Shown: one piece after another, positions 1-11,372 of the stretch
Layout: each line of letters starts with the position of its first letter
How positions within the stretch are numbered: the stretch's first letter is position 1
NCBI GenBank assembly: GCA_027596035.1
Contig: JADGJA010000062.1
Span: 1 to 52,724, forward strand
DNA from: Thoreauomyces humboldtii
Taxonomy: Eukaryota > Chytridiomycota > Chytridiomycetes > Spizellomycetales > Powellomycetaceae
Direction of reading: 5' to 3'
Length of the DNA stretch: 52,724 nucleotides
Notes under the pieces: generated by a model
Seen by the model: only the letters and a program-made list of their open reading frames with translations
The model's database searches: none
Told to the model about the DNA's origin: nothing
Translations under genes and position numbers: made by a program

Positions 1-4
1 GTGA

Positions 5-184
5 AACACGTCGGGGTTTGTCAAGAACACAAGGAAAACAGAGGGCTTCAACTCCTCTCAGTTGCTGCATTTGTCTCAGACAGAAGCTGAGAAGGTGTTC
101 TGCAAGCCTGCTCCTCTGTTCCCCAAGAGTTTCAAGCTTCTGATGTGCTTTTTGAAATGGTATGTTAATGGTGGGAAATTCTAG
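5..184 (+). CDS. Possible 3' end of an upstream gene, unidentified
   Basis: A frame stays open for 59 codons from base 5 to a TAG at 182-184, ending in the residues KWYVNGGKF. A stop codon lies just before it (bases 2-4), so a real gene would need a splice acceptor inside this stretch, for example one of the CAG triplets near 60 or 78. I do not recognise the protein. Amino-acid use is plausible (QTEAEKVF, PLFPKSFKLL), but a stretch this short could be open by chance. It could equally be untranslated leader of the kinase gene that follows. Confidence 0.2.
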   Translation, partial: NTSGFVKNTRKTEGFNSSQLLHLSQTEAEKVFCKPAPLFPKSFKLLMCFLKWYVNGGKF

Positions 185-458
185 TAAGCCGGTCGACTCT
201 TGATTCCGTAATCACGCAAGCTCCGCCGCTGATCTTTGCCGGTGCTTTTGGGTGACCGAAATAGCATGGGGACCCGCGAGAGGAGCGCGACGGGACTTTA
301 TCGGGCGGACCTCGCACCACTATCCGTTATACAACGCTGCAGACTCGACCTTCTTCTCCGATACTCGACCTTCTTCTCCGTCCTTCGCCTAAGCCGAACC
401 GTCGTTTGTTTCCTGCCTTCCTTCCTGGCTTGCTGCGCGCTGCCACCAAGCCGAAGGC
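185..458 (+). promoter_or_regulatory. 5' flank of the MARK kinase gene
   Basis: The spacer before the kinase start becomes rich in CT and TTC just upstream of the ATG. The run CTCGACCTTCTTCTCCG occurs twice back to back at about 344-380. Pyrimidine-rich leaders of this kind are common upstream of fungal start codons. No TATA box or known factor site is evident. Confidence 0.35.
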
Positions 459-2764
459 ATGAGCACCACCGCCGGCAAGTCGTCTGCATCACGCGGACGA
501 AAAGACAAGGATGACACCAATAACCCGGATATGAACCTGGCGAGCATCGGAAACTATGCCTTTCAAAAGACTGTCGGCGAAGGAAACTTCGCCAAGGTTA
601 AGCTTGCAAAGCATCGATTGACGGGGCAGGAGGTAAGTGCAGCCTTGCCGTGCAACAACGATCTATTTCCGCTGCGCCTAATGCTGGGAGTCACTAGGTC
701 GCAGTCAAAATCATAGACAAGACTACCTTAGACGAGAAAAAGCTGAGCAAGCTGTATCGCGAAGTCCGCATCATGAAGCTACTGCATCACCCCAACATCG
801 TCAAGCTTTACGAGGTTATCGAGACGAAGTATACCGTGTACCTCGTCATGGAGTACGCCTCTGGCGGTGAACTGTACGATTACCTAGTCGTGCATGGGAA
901 GATGAAGGAAAAGGAAGCGAGGGCAAAATTTCGCCAGATTTTGAGCGCTGTGAGTTACTGTCATAAGAAGAGGGTCATTCATCGGGATTTAAAGGTTTGT
1001 GGTCACGGAAGGTTCGGCGTTGCTATCGCTCTTACTCATCCACGTCTTATTCAGGCCGAGAACCTCCTTTTGGATCATAACCTTGATATCAAGATCGCGG
1101 ATTTCGGCTTTAGCAACTACTTTGATCCCGATTCTAAGCTCGACACATTCTGCGGGTCTCCTCCTTACGCGGCGCCTGAACTCTTCCAGGGCCGCCGCTA
1201 CACCGGTCCAGAGGTTGACATCTGGAGTTTGGGAGTCATTCTCTACGTCCTTACCACCGGATGCCTGCCGTTCGACGGCAAGAACCTGCAGGAAATGCGC
1301 GAATCCGTTTGCAGAGGAAAATACCGGATCCCGTTTTATCTTTCTGATTGTGAGTTTCGGTCGGATAGTAAACCGCTTTTGGCATTTCTGATCTCTGATT
1401 CGCGTTGTTTCCATGCATCGTTAGTCTGCGAGAAGCTTCTGAGAAAATTTCTTGTCAGGGATCCTTACAAGCGATCTGGCTTGGAAATGCTGATTGACGA
1501 TGGCTGGATCAACGACGGATACTCTGACTCTCCCATTTCCACCGATGTCTCGCAGAAGGTCGAGGAGAACGAGGCCATCATCCGGCTGATGGTCCAGAAG
1601 TATAGCCTAGACCGCGACGCGATCTTGCAGAAGCTAAAGGACAACGTCTATGATGAGGTGTCTTCGATCTACTATCTTCTGTATTACGAGAAGGACACCC
1701 GGAAAACCATCGCTACGGAGCTCGCCGCAAGTGCGGAGGGGAATCAAACACCGCTGTCGCCTATCAGTCCTGGAACCTCGGGTGCACCTCTCAAAGATAC
1801 GCTTTCCAATGCCGGATCAGGTTCGAGACCCGCGATGATGCGAATCGATGAAGACGGTGTGCTTCCCTCCCCAGATCCCTCCCCGGTCGCGCCAGCACCT
1901 CCCGCTGTTCAGGCCCGTCCTGCGCCTACCACTAAGGTTGTCCGCCGTCGCCGCTTCACTGTTGGCGGCGAGGCAGAGATGAATAAGTATGCCGAAGACG
2001 ATGAAGACGCTGCTGCCGGGCTCAAGGCGCTTCAGCACGCGCAGCCACAATTCAATGCTGACGACACTCATACCCCCGCCCCGCTTGGCGCACCCCTGCC
2101 CGATCGTCCTGCCACCGCTGCGACTCCCTCTACTCAGATCCACGTCGAATCCTCGCAGCAGAAGTCCTCCGTGAACGTCCTAGCCCCCCTGCAGAGTCAA
2201 CAAGCGGGAGGCGCAGGAGACGCTGTCGGAGAAGATGCCGCTGGCGGGCCCCAACGGCGGAAACGTCACAATACGATCGTTGGTATACTCCGCGGCGGCC
2301 TTGGACGTCGCCAGTCTGAAGTAATGAGCGTGACCTCGCCCGCTTCGGACAAGGGAGCAGATTTCGTCGGAAGCGCCGTTCCCACGGTTGCCAGCAGTCC
2401 TGTTGCCGACGACGTGCGCGAGACTGGATCGGCGGGATCGGGTCTCAGCCGGACCGGTATTGATCAGGAGAACAAGCCGCGATCGCTCCGCTTTACATTC
2501 AACTCGAACACTACGTCTTCTAAGCCACCAGACGACATTGTGCAGGAGGTCATCAACGCTTGTGTGAAACACGAGGTCAAATGCAAGCTCCAGTCCAGAT
2601 TTGTCATTGACTGCACTTGCCTCGATGGCCTCAAGATCGAGATCGAGATCTGTAAACTCCCGAGGCTGAAGAACCTCCACGGTCTGCGATTCAAGAGATT
2701 GAGCGGTGCTTCCAACGATTACAAGGACATCTGCGAGAAAATTCTTGGAACTGTCGCGCTGTAG
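459..2764 (+). CDS. MARK: MARK/PAR-1 family Ser/Thr protein kinase with UBA and KA1 domains
   Basis: This is an AMPK-related kinase of the MARK/PAR-1 type, which in animals controls polarity and microtubule-associated proteins. The N-terminus is short and polar. The kinase domain shows the glycine loop [12 protein letters not shown], the lysine in [21 protein letters not shown], the catalytic loop [14 protein letters not shown] and the activation segment [14 protein letters not shown], whose Thr is the LKB1-type phosphosite. A UBA-like helix region follows ([20 protein letters not shown]), then a long Pro/Ser/Ala-rich linker with a basic RRRRFTVGG segment, then a C-terminal KA1 domain ending [17 protein letters not shown]. 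Introns lie at 633-697, 995-1054 and about 1350-1423; all are GT-AG. The first joins QE to VAVK and the second splits HRDLK from AENLL. The KA1 plus UBA layout separates it from Snf1 and from yeast Kin1/Kin2, though substrate assignment is inference. Confidence 0.93.
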
Positions 2765-3156
2765 AAACTGTTTGAACTGAACCTGTGCCCGATATTAAAA
2801 AAACTGTATGCCCCTTATCGCGAGATACGTTGCAATCTCAGTGCCTGGAGTGGACAAGTGCGGTGTGTCCCGTTGGTCGTAGGCTCACGGGTAAATTCTA
2901 GTTCGCCTTTCGGATTCATGATTAATTTTCGCATGCTACACCACACACAACATCTAAGGAACGCTGCTACCGCCAAAGCCCAAGCAACCCCTACGAGACT
3001 AAATCTCCTTAAGGTTCTAGCCCAGCCCTTGAGTGAGATGGATGGGCAAGGATGGTGTAGGTAACTATTCTCCCATAGCATTGTCGGGGCTAGTAAATCG
3101 CAGGGTCAGCAGAGCTTGGTGAAGGAAAGAAAGCGTCAATTGCTACCGATAGCCAC
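2765..3156. other. Convergent intergenic region, no gene seen
   Basis: This stretch holds the 3' flanks of the convergent kinase and CRM1 genes. It begins with an A/T-rich segment (ATATTAAAAAAACTG at about 2790) suitable for polyadenylation. No frame shows conserved protein sequence or recognisable RNA structure. Confidence 0.5.
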
Positions 3157-6100
3157 TCACAGCTCGCTCGGCTTGACCATCCCAGGAATGGTCAGTGCTC
3201 GTTGCATCTCCAATTGCTTCTTCATTGAGGCTTCAGCCTCACGTTCTTCCTGATACAACTCGCTGTTGTCGTCGCCAGCAAATTCCTGTCGATGTTTTTG
3301 ATTTCAGCCAAGTTGTAAGATATAGAAATCAGGGTTCATCAGTATTCACCTTTAGCGTAACTAGGAAATCGCGCAGATTCGTTTTAAACGAAACTTCGTT
3401 CTCCTTGGCGCTGGAGAAGAGTCCAGTGACCACCGCGCGGATCTGCGAGCTACATTATGGATTCAATAAAAGCGAACCGGACCCGCAAGAATTGGTAAAG
3501 CATACCTTGACAGATGTGGGAATGCGCCTTGCAGTAAGTCCATCACATAGGTGCGGACATACTGCGGGTTGGTCATGCTTGGATCTTGTACTTGTGTCGC
3601 GTCAAACAGTGGCACAGTCAGCGTCGGAGAGTCGACAAGTGTGAACATGTTCATCAAAATCAGAGATTGTAGCTTGAACCCTATGGTGCATTTCTAGTCA
3701 GTCAACTAATCCAAGGGCCTAAACGCCTCGGAACAATCGGTCAAGGATGGCCTACCCGATTTGTGGAAAGGGTTTGTGAGAACGAAGAAAATGTCTTGCA
3801 ACAAACTCAAGAAGTAAGTCTGGTAAAAGTGTGCGGCGGTCGCGGGGTCAGCGGATGCGAAGTTCCCCAGCATCTCGAGAATAATGGAAAGTCCAATGTC
3901 GCTGATATCGCGCATGGTGTGCTTAAATGCCCACACTATACTATCCAAGAACATTCGAAACTGAAGCTCTGGAAGTCGGAGGAGAGCTATACAAAATTGT
4001 GAATAGATGATCCCCTGGACCATGAACGAAAGCCATGCAACTTACCCGCGAAGCACTCCTTGTTAATGGCTTGCAGCAAGGTAAAGAAGCCCACACGGTG
4101 TTCCGGGTACTCTTCAAAGTTCTTGTTGATCATGTTGAGAGTCCCCTCAAAAACGGCATCCAAGATCAATGGTATCTTGTCGTCCATTTGTGACTGAAGA
4201 ACGGAGACAATTTTTAGCATCGATAGCCTCGCGAAGGTGCGACGAAGCGCCCAATAGTAGTACCTGCAGCTTAGTGACCACGTTGGCCAGCGCTGAGAGG
4301 ACGAACGCATCCTTTGCTGGCTCGACATTGCGGGCATAATCCGCCAGAACAGTTTCCAGTAGTGGAACGATCAGGTTTTCAGTTACAAGACGTTGCTCTT
4401 CGGCCTTGTTGATGTACGTTTCTATCAACCGGAGGATGTCCTTCTTTACGGTACGCAGGCCTCGAACTTTCGGAGTCCTTGTCGCAATCAGACCTGATTG
4501 GACCAGTTAGAGGATTAAAAAAAGCCAAACGACAAATGCAACAGTACCTTGCGTGGCAACTGCGGATGCAATCATCTCTCCAACCGCCGTGTAAAGAGAG
4601 AGCATGTCCAGGTAGTTCCGTGCGATTTGCACGTAGAATGCACCGCCAATAGACACGCACGCCGCAATGTTCGTCTTGATCACGTTACTCAGAGTCTTGA
4701 CTGTGTCAGGGAGTTCAAGAGTTTGTGGCTGCTCTCGAGCCTTGGCAATGTACGAGTCCCACTAAATGAAAGCGTGAGAGGAAGGCCACAAGGAACCGAA
4801 GTCTGTCAGAACAGCCTTACAGCAGCGTTCGCGTTGCCCATAAATGTAGCAATAAGACGTTCTTGGGTCTGCTTTTGAGTTTGTGCTGATATCATGTATC
4901 CGACAGCCTCATAGAAAGTGTGGAGCTACAAACATAGTTGGTTAGGCGACTGAAGTTGCGAAACTCGGCTTGTGATTCGTTTGATGTGTACCTGTGGAGT
5001 CTTCAGCTGATCGGTATACTGATTCATGTTCAGAAGAATCTCTTCGATGTATGGTGCGTTCTCGTGATGTTGCTGGATTACAAAGTGACGCTTGCACTTC
5101 TGCGCAATCTTGATAAACGTGTCGCAGGCCATTTCCTGAACGCCCTCGTGCAGCTCAAGCATGAATTCGAAAAGCTTGTTGACGACAGTCTTCAAGAACT
5201 TCCAGTGCGCTTTCAAGAACCGTGGGTACTGCCCGACGATGTACATGATGTTGGAGGCTACAATGGCCTTGTTGTCCTTGCCCTTTTTGATCTCGCAAAG
5301 GCCGAGAAGTTCCTTGATCACGGTGACCAGAAATTTTTTCTCTACATCCTCGCTCATGGCACCGCTGATTGATCCGATCGCCCAGCAGAGCTTATTGAGG
5401 TTGGTCCAAGACCACTCGGCGCCGTCAACCTGCAGAAAAAGAAAGTTACTGCCTGCTATATAACTCGACAGACGAACAGACTCCGTGCGGTGGCTTACCT
5501 GTTTCTTCAACTTGTGGGACATGATGCGCTCCATATCCGTAACGTCCAGATGCGTACAGTACACGAGCGTCTCGCGCATGCTTTTGTAGAGCACAATGGT
5601 ATCGCTCTCCTTCAGAACCTCGCGAACAACGTCCCCGTCATCGTTCTCCACCACGATAACTTCCTCAGGTTTCACCATTTGCTCAATCATGATGATTCGA
5701 AGCTTGGTCAGAACCTCAACGTAAATGCTTTTCCGAAGAGGAGCTCCTCCAGGGAACGATGAACGTATCCCGGTAAGGTTGAGCAACGGAACCTCGACAT
5801 TGTTTGGAAATGACTGAAGTTCCTCAAACAGCTCCCCAACCTGAGAAATTAATAATGATCAGCCCACCTAGGTCAAGAACATGGCCACACGTGTACCTAC
5901 TTACCAGTTTAGTCCAGTACTCAAGACATATCTTGAAAAGTTCGCGGTCTTCGACTTGGGAGATATGAAGGAGATAGCTATGGCCCATAAGCAGCGAGTT
6001 TTTGGTTGCGTCGAACTCCCGGGCGGCCGCTTCGAGTGGCTGCTCAAAGGAATATGAGTTGGCGCCCCAATCATGTATATTTTGACTGAAGAACGTACTT

Positions 6101-7533
6101 TCAAGTGAGTGCTAAGGAAGTTCGTCAGGAATAACGCCAGATTTTGCACGAATTGCTGATCCGCATCGGATGTCACGTCCCAAGTGTTTTTTAAGTCTAA
6201 GCACACAAGTTTCATTAATCTGGGGCCGCGAATGATGGATGCCAGCAGGGGCTCATACCAGTATCCGGAGGAAGCATAGCCGGCACCGAGCTCAAAACCA
6301 AGTTGTAGAGTAACACAAATTTCTCGCCGTATTCGCTTCCGATCTGAAGACCAGCAATCTCCGTCAGGCATTTCAGCGAAACATTGCGAAAAGCAGGTTC
6401 GACGAAGAACTAGGAGGAACTGGAAGTCAGCTTTCGAAAAGTCAAAAAAAGGACCGAGCTGAGGGAATCGGCGTACCCGAGATTGAAGGATGGTGATGAG
6501 GTTGGTTTCGAAGATGTAACCCAGAGGAATCCAGTTCAGGAAGCGCAACAAAGTCTCCAGAGTCGCACTGATCAGGCTCGCTTTTTGCGCTTTTTCGAGG
6601 ACTTCATGGCAGAGTTGAAAGATTTCGGCAAATTCATCGCACATCTTGTTCTTGAGATTCGAGGCTTTCGTCGAAGTGAGCTGCTCGGCTGAAAAATCGA
6701 AGATATCTTCACTGGAAAAGGCAAGCGATGTTTGTCAGTTTAGCGCAAAAGCTATCGCACGAAAGCCTGCGCACCTGAGAAGTTTCAGAATGTTCATGTT
6801 GTTCTCGCAAAGGGACAGGTTAGTTTTGCTGGACTGCACAATTTCTGGGATGAACGAAGGCCAGTTATGCGGCCATTCTTGCTTGAGAATCTGAGAATAT
6901 ATGTGAGTGATACTGCTGACGGAACAACAGCCCATCTTTCTTTACGATCATACTTGGACAAGAACAATGTTGAGCTTTCCGAGCAGAAGTCGGTTCTTTT
7001 CAAGGGCCTCGTCGTCAGACGAATTTTTGATGATAAAAGCGACGATGAAGTTTTTGATGCCTGTGAACCCAAAAGTCAGCCTCTGCTTCCATGCACATAA
7101 CGGATCAACAAGCATTACGAACCGGCCCGCTGGTCTTCCGGGAGGACCTTCCACATGCTTTTGATAAGGGATTCCAGAATGGACAAGGCAATGTACTAAA
7201 AGCATCGTAAGCATCGGGGAAAGCACATGCTCTCGAAGCCTAGACCGGATGATACCTTAGACTGCAACACTTGAGATCTTTCGAGGATTCCGTCCACCTT
7301 CTTCCAAGCGTCGGGATGCTGCCTAAATTGCTCGAGTGTACTATTCGCAAGTTGTTGCTAACAAACAATAAACATTTAGGAGGACTTTCGACATTTCTCG
7401 ATGATGATACCACGCAGAACTTCATCGAGACGTTGGCACGCACCTCTGTCGGTGTGCCAAAGAACATGGCATTCACGACCCGGTCGAAGAGACCGATATC
7501 CAGTTCGGCGTTGAAATCGAGGATGCCTTCCAT
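3157..7533 (-). CDS. CRM1: Exportin-1 / CRM1 nuclear export receptor
   Basis: CRM1 binds RanGTP and leucine-rich nuclear export signals and carries proteins and RNPs out through the nuclear pore. The start (ATG at 7533) gives [20 protein letters not shown], matching the family N-terminus. Downstream exons encode HEAT repeats and the highly conserved block around 5100-5420, with [30 protein letters not shown] and [12 protein letters not shown]. The export-signal groove cysteine is present in [10 protein letters not shown] (codon at 5295-5297). The last exon ends [17 protein letters not shown] with the stop at 3157-3159. There are many short introns, so the exon set is inferred from conserved protein blocks. 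The gene spans 4.4 kb for a protein expected near 1070 residues. It is transcribed away from the USP10-like gene and converges on the kinase gene. Confidence 0.95.
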
Positions 7534-8130
7534 TGCGGTGAAGTCAGACGAGAAAACCAAAAAGATGGTTTGTGGATTGTTCAAGAATGTAAGAGTTCCG
7601 CTGGATGCGTGTGACCCGATGGCAGTGGCGGCAGAGAGAGTCAGAGACCTCTCTTGAGAACGGTAGGGATGAAAGGGTAGGGCGACCGAGAGCAGGAAAA
7701 AAGTTACAGAGCTCAAGAGGCGGTGGGAACAATGCACTTCAGTAGACAGATAAGAGCAGTGAGGAAGGGTTGGTCGATCCGAGTTACGTAGCGGTGGGAG
7801 GACGGGTGATTGCCGACGCAACTGTTGGAGATCACCTTGAGGAATGTGTACTCGCAGCGCACAAGCACTTTTCACTTCTCGCACGGGGATGTGGCGCAGT
7901 TCTGTCTGCCAGAACGGACAGCTGGCCTGCAATCTCAGATGGTATCATCCCTCCATGAAAGTAAAGATACAGCAAGCATGACCACAAGGAAAGAAGAACA
8001 GATGCAAAAATGAAAAGGGAACACAGGGGAGAAGCAAATCTAGGTCCCGAAGACGGCGTGGAGGAACAGGGCTACATGGAAGGGGGATATCGAGCATGAT
8101 GCTCATCGAAATCTAAGCGCCGCTTGCGAG
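7534..8130. other. Spacer between two minus-strand genes; CRM1 promoter region
   Basis: This roughly 600-bp spacer lies between the CRM1 start and the end of the deubiquitinase. It should hold the CRM1 promoter and the deubiquitinase 3' flank. The few open frames are poor in conserved sequence and run over CT/GA-rich DNA. No gene or RNA is recognised. Confidence 0.4.
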
Positions 8131-10568
8131 CTAAGCGCGGCAGTAGAACAGCATGTATGCTTGGCGATCATCTTTCTCGCCAAGCACGTCCTGTGGGGAC
8201 GTTGTCGTGACGTGTGCATCGTCCATTCGCAGCCAGTCGCCTGATTGGCGAAGAACGTCGCACGTGTAGTGACCTCCGGCGGCGTAGCGCCCGTGATGGT
8301 AGACTACCGCGAAGAGTCGGTACTCTAGGTATTGAGATGCGCCACGTACGGCGGGAGACATTATATCTGTTGAAAATGATAAATGAACAACTGGTTGCCG
8401 TGTCGTCGACAAGTAGCGTTCACTTACCTGGGTTCACTTTGATAGCGTTGTTATATGTGACGTATTTGTGCAATTTAAGAGCACCTTTCACGTTGTCATA
8501 TACAAAGCGCTTCAGGTGCAGGATCAAGATTGGCGGAAGGTTCTCGACAAAGTACTGCTTGGTGGCATGTCCCTTGTGACCTTTCGTTGGTGCGGTGAAA
8601 CCCTCCAATATCTCCGCTGTTGTCAGATTGAGGAGCGCATCATCGATAGTGGTCACGGCCTCGGGCTACGCGCAAAACAATAAGTCTTCGGTCCTTTCCG
8701 AAACTCCCAAAGCTAGAGTTTGCATGACTTACCGCAATATCAAGTTGCAGTGCTTGGAATGGCTGAAATGTAACTGAATCTTTTCGCCCCGGGCATCGGA
8801 CCATAGACCTCATTTTCCCCATGAATATGCTGGATATCGGGGACGTTGCGACCTGCGTCTGGAAGGCGAATGAGATCATTGCTACAACGCACATGTTTTG
8901 ATATAACCTTCATACCGAGCGTGTCTCTAAAGTCTTGTTGTTTCGCCCAACTTCTGACCAGCTATCGGCCTCGTGGCTTCCGCCATTCCCAGCGTGCACA
9001 TTGGAAGTCTTCTCCAAGTTCAGCATTTCCTCGTGCAGTCCGTCCAAGATGAACCCCAAAAATTCTTCGGCATCTTCCTGCCGACCCTACAAAGACAATT
9101 TTCAAGTCAGCTTTCAGAAGTTTTCTCAGACAATCGGATTGGGCTTCCGCTCCACGTACTTTAGCGGAATCAATATGTTTCAATTCACGAAGCGTGTCGT
9201 ATACGTATTCTGGCACAAATGCATTTTCATCGTCGCCATCCGGAAGGATGAGCTGCTGACCAGGTTCGTCTTCATGGAACTCGTTCAGGAACATCAACCT
9301 GACGATGCGAGTTAAAAAATTTCTTTCGGTCAAGAATACTGGATGACTTGAACTCTCACATTGAGCCGAGTAGAGAAGATTTGGCATTGAAATTGTGCAC
9401 GAATGCCCTGCCCAACTCCTTCAGAGAATTGTAGAATGGCGGACAGTGCACCAATGGTTGAAGAATGGCGTTCATAAAGCACATATTTCCGTTATTGATC
9501 AGGCCCCGCGGATGGATGAGTTTTCCTTTGTACGACACTTTGAGACCCTTGAGAATTTCTGAGAGGTGCATGAGGAGCCAATTCGATGGGACAATAAGGA
9601 CTAGGAACCTACCGCCAATGCTTTTGCGTGCGCCATTTGATTTGATTGCTACGTTCTGTCGCGAAAGCACACCGTTCATCCCTACAGCACCAGGAAGGGG
9701 CTTGACCAGGTCTGCCCAGGATCGCATTGTCGCCGAAGCGATGGCAAGTGGCACCTGAGCGGCGGTGGACTCCGAGGAGAAGCTCTGTGTATCGGAAGGT
9801 ATGGGTAATGCGTCGCCATCCGCGGACTTTATGTCGATATCGCTGGGAGTAGCGGTGCCGTCTGGCGTTGCTTGTCCGTCCGCCGTTTTCTTGACAAGCT
9901 CGCCATCTGCGGCGTCCGCCACCAAAGATTCAACGGGTGAAGGAGCTTCTGGAGAAAGATCCGACACCGGCGTCTCCGAGCTTTCGTGGTTTTCTGTTTC
10001 CATGGTCGTTTCGGAAGCAGCCGCCATGTCGGCTAGCTTGGGAATTTTTGGCGATTCTGGTGGTGTTGGTGGTGATGCATCCTCGGGTAATGCGCATTGA
10101 GCAGCCGCTTTGGCTGCGAGCTCTTTGACAAGCTTTCTGTGGGCAAGGTATTCCTCTGGCGGTACCACCAAGCATCCCTCCGCCGAAAAGCTGACGGGTG
10201 AGTTCATTTGCGGTCTTTGGTGTGGCTTGTCCTGATACGGGACCCACACACAACCGAACAAGATGGATCGAGGACGCGGCGTCGGGATGACGGGCGACCA
10301 CTGCGGCTAGAAAATGGAAAGGCAAGCGTTGAGTATCTTGTCAAGTCGCACGCTGTCCCTTCCCTGCTGGGAACCAACTCACCTTGTACGGGGTGAAGCA
10401 GCTTGCGTCCATCACTTGAGCCACATCTGCCGGAGCAAGATCGCCAAAGCATGTTTCCTCGAACAGAGTACCGATACTGAGACCGATGTGCGTCTTCAAG
10501 GCGAAAAGAGGTCAGTTAGGCTTCCATCCCAGGCTCAACTGCTGGACTCCACGGACGGGAGATACCAT
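8131..10568 (-). CDS. UBP3: USP10/Ubp3-type ubiquitin C-terminal hydrolase
   Basis: This cysteine protease removes ubiquitin; yeast Ubp3 and animal USP10 act with Bre5/G3BP in stress granules, ribophagy and vesicle traffic. The Cys box reads [18 protein letters not shown] (about 9440-9500) and the His box [11 protein letters not shown], followed by WLRMDDAHV, close to the stop. The linker before the catalytic domain is acidic and Ser/Pro-rich. A start at 10412 ([10 protein letters not shown]) is possible. However, the open frame continues upstream and encodes FGDLAPADV (FGDL at 10437-10448), resembling the N-terminal FGDF motif of USP10. I therefore favour ATG 10568 with an intron at 10494-10565, which joins the ATG in phase to ACG at 10493. 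That first exon is inference; its 3' splice site ends AAG rather than the usual CAG or TAG. The catalytic part is secure. Confidence 0.88.
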
Positions 10569-11372
10569 TGTTCTATCCTCTACACTTGGGTGTCGCAACA
10601 ATGCACGTCAGCATCCTTCACCGCCTGTGAGCTTGGCGGGAGTAAGTTCGGTGTTGAGGGCTTTGGTTGCCGAAAGCCGCTTGGCGAAGGCTTTTACAGT
10701 TATGCAGTGCAGGGAGAATTAAAGCCTTGGAGGGGAAAGCGAGGATTCCCTCAGCACACAGGATATTTTTGGACAGACTTGCTCGGGAATGCCCACTGCC
10801 CCACCCTCTCAAGGTCGGAGTGCACCTCTGGCTCACCTAAGGGTCAGAAAACGGGGCACTGGATTCTCCAGCGAAGGGGGAGTGATGGAGCAGGGAGCTC
10901 ACTAGCGCGCAATAAGTCGGTAGTATTCTTTCATCAAAGGAAATTGCAACATGCGATCGGTTGGAAATTATCTACCCAAGCGAACAAGCAAATTGTTTCG
11001 GCGGGCATCGTGCTGCGCGTAAGATATGTCCTCGTCAAAACTGGAGGCAATTGCATCAATCCCGTCATCATCGTCCTCATCACAGCCCTTGTGATTCATG
11101 TACAAGATCATAAGTAGATCAGAGCCTGGATGCGAGACTTCAAAGTTACTGTCTGGGAGAGAGGAGGGGAAAGGGGTACCATCTGTACTGCAGGTGCCCA
11201 GGTACCTGGTAACCGGTACGGAGGCTTGCTTGTCTCTCTTCGAAGAGAAAAACCCTGCCTCTCTCTCGCTCCCTCCCCCGTCGCAGGCTGCCTCACCCTC
11301 GGTAGAGAACGGTAGACTCGCCAACAACAATCCCCAGACGACGGAGGTCACAACCGACGCTGGCCTGCAATC
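10569..11372. promoter_or_regulatory. Divergent promoter region between USP10-like and eIF3e genes
   Basis: This 800-bp spacer separates two divergently transcribed genes. A 267-codon plus-strand frame crosses it, but that frame begins inside the deubiquitinase exons on the opposite strand, is Cys-rich and matches nothing known to me, so I do not call it. Around 11230-11300 the DNA becomes CT-rich (CCTCTCTCTCGCTCCCTCCCCC), likely eIF3e leader. No specific factor site is assigned. Confidence 0.4.

Noticed and set aside
989..1414. Minus-strand frame inside the MARK kinase
   Set aside because: It overlaps invariant kinase motifs on the other strand and has no family signature.
10314..11117. 267-codon plus-strand open frame
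   Set aside because: It starts antisense to conserved deubiquitinase exons, is Cys/Gly-rich without any domain, and most of it lies in the divergent promoter. Chance openness is more likely than a gene.
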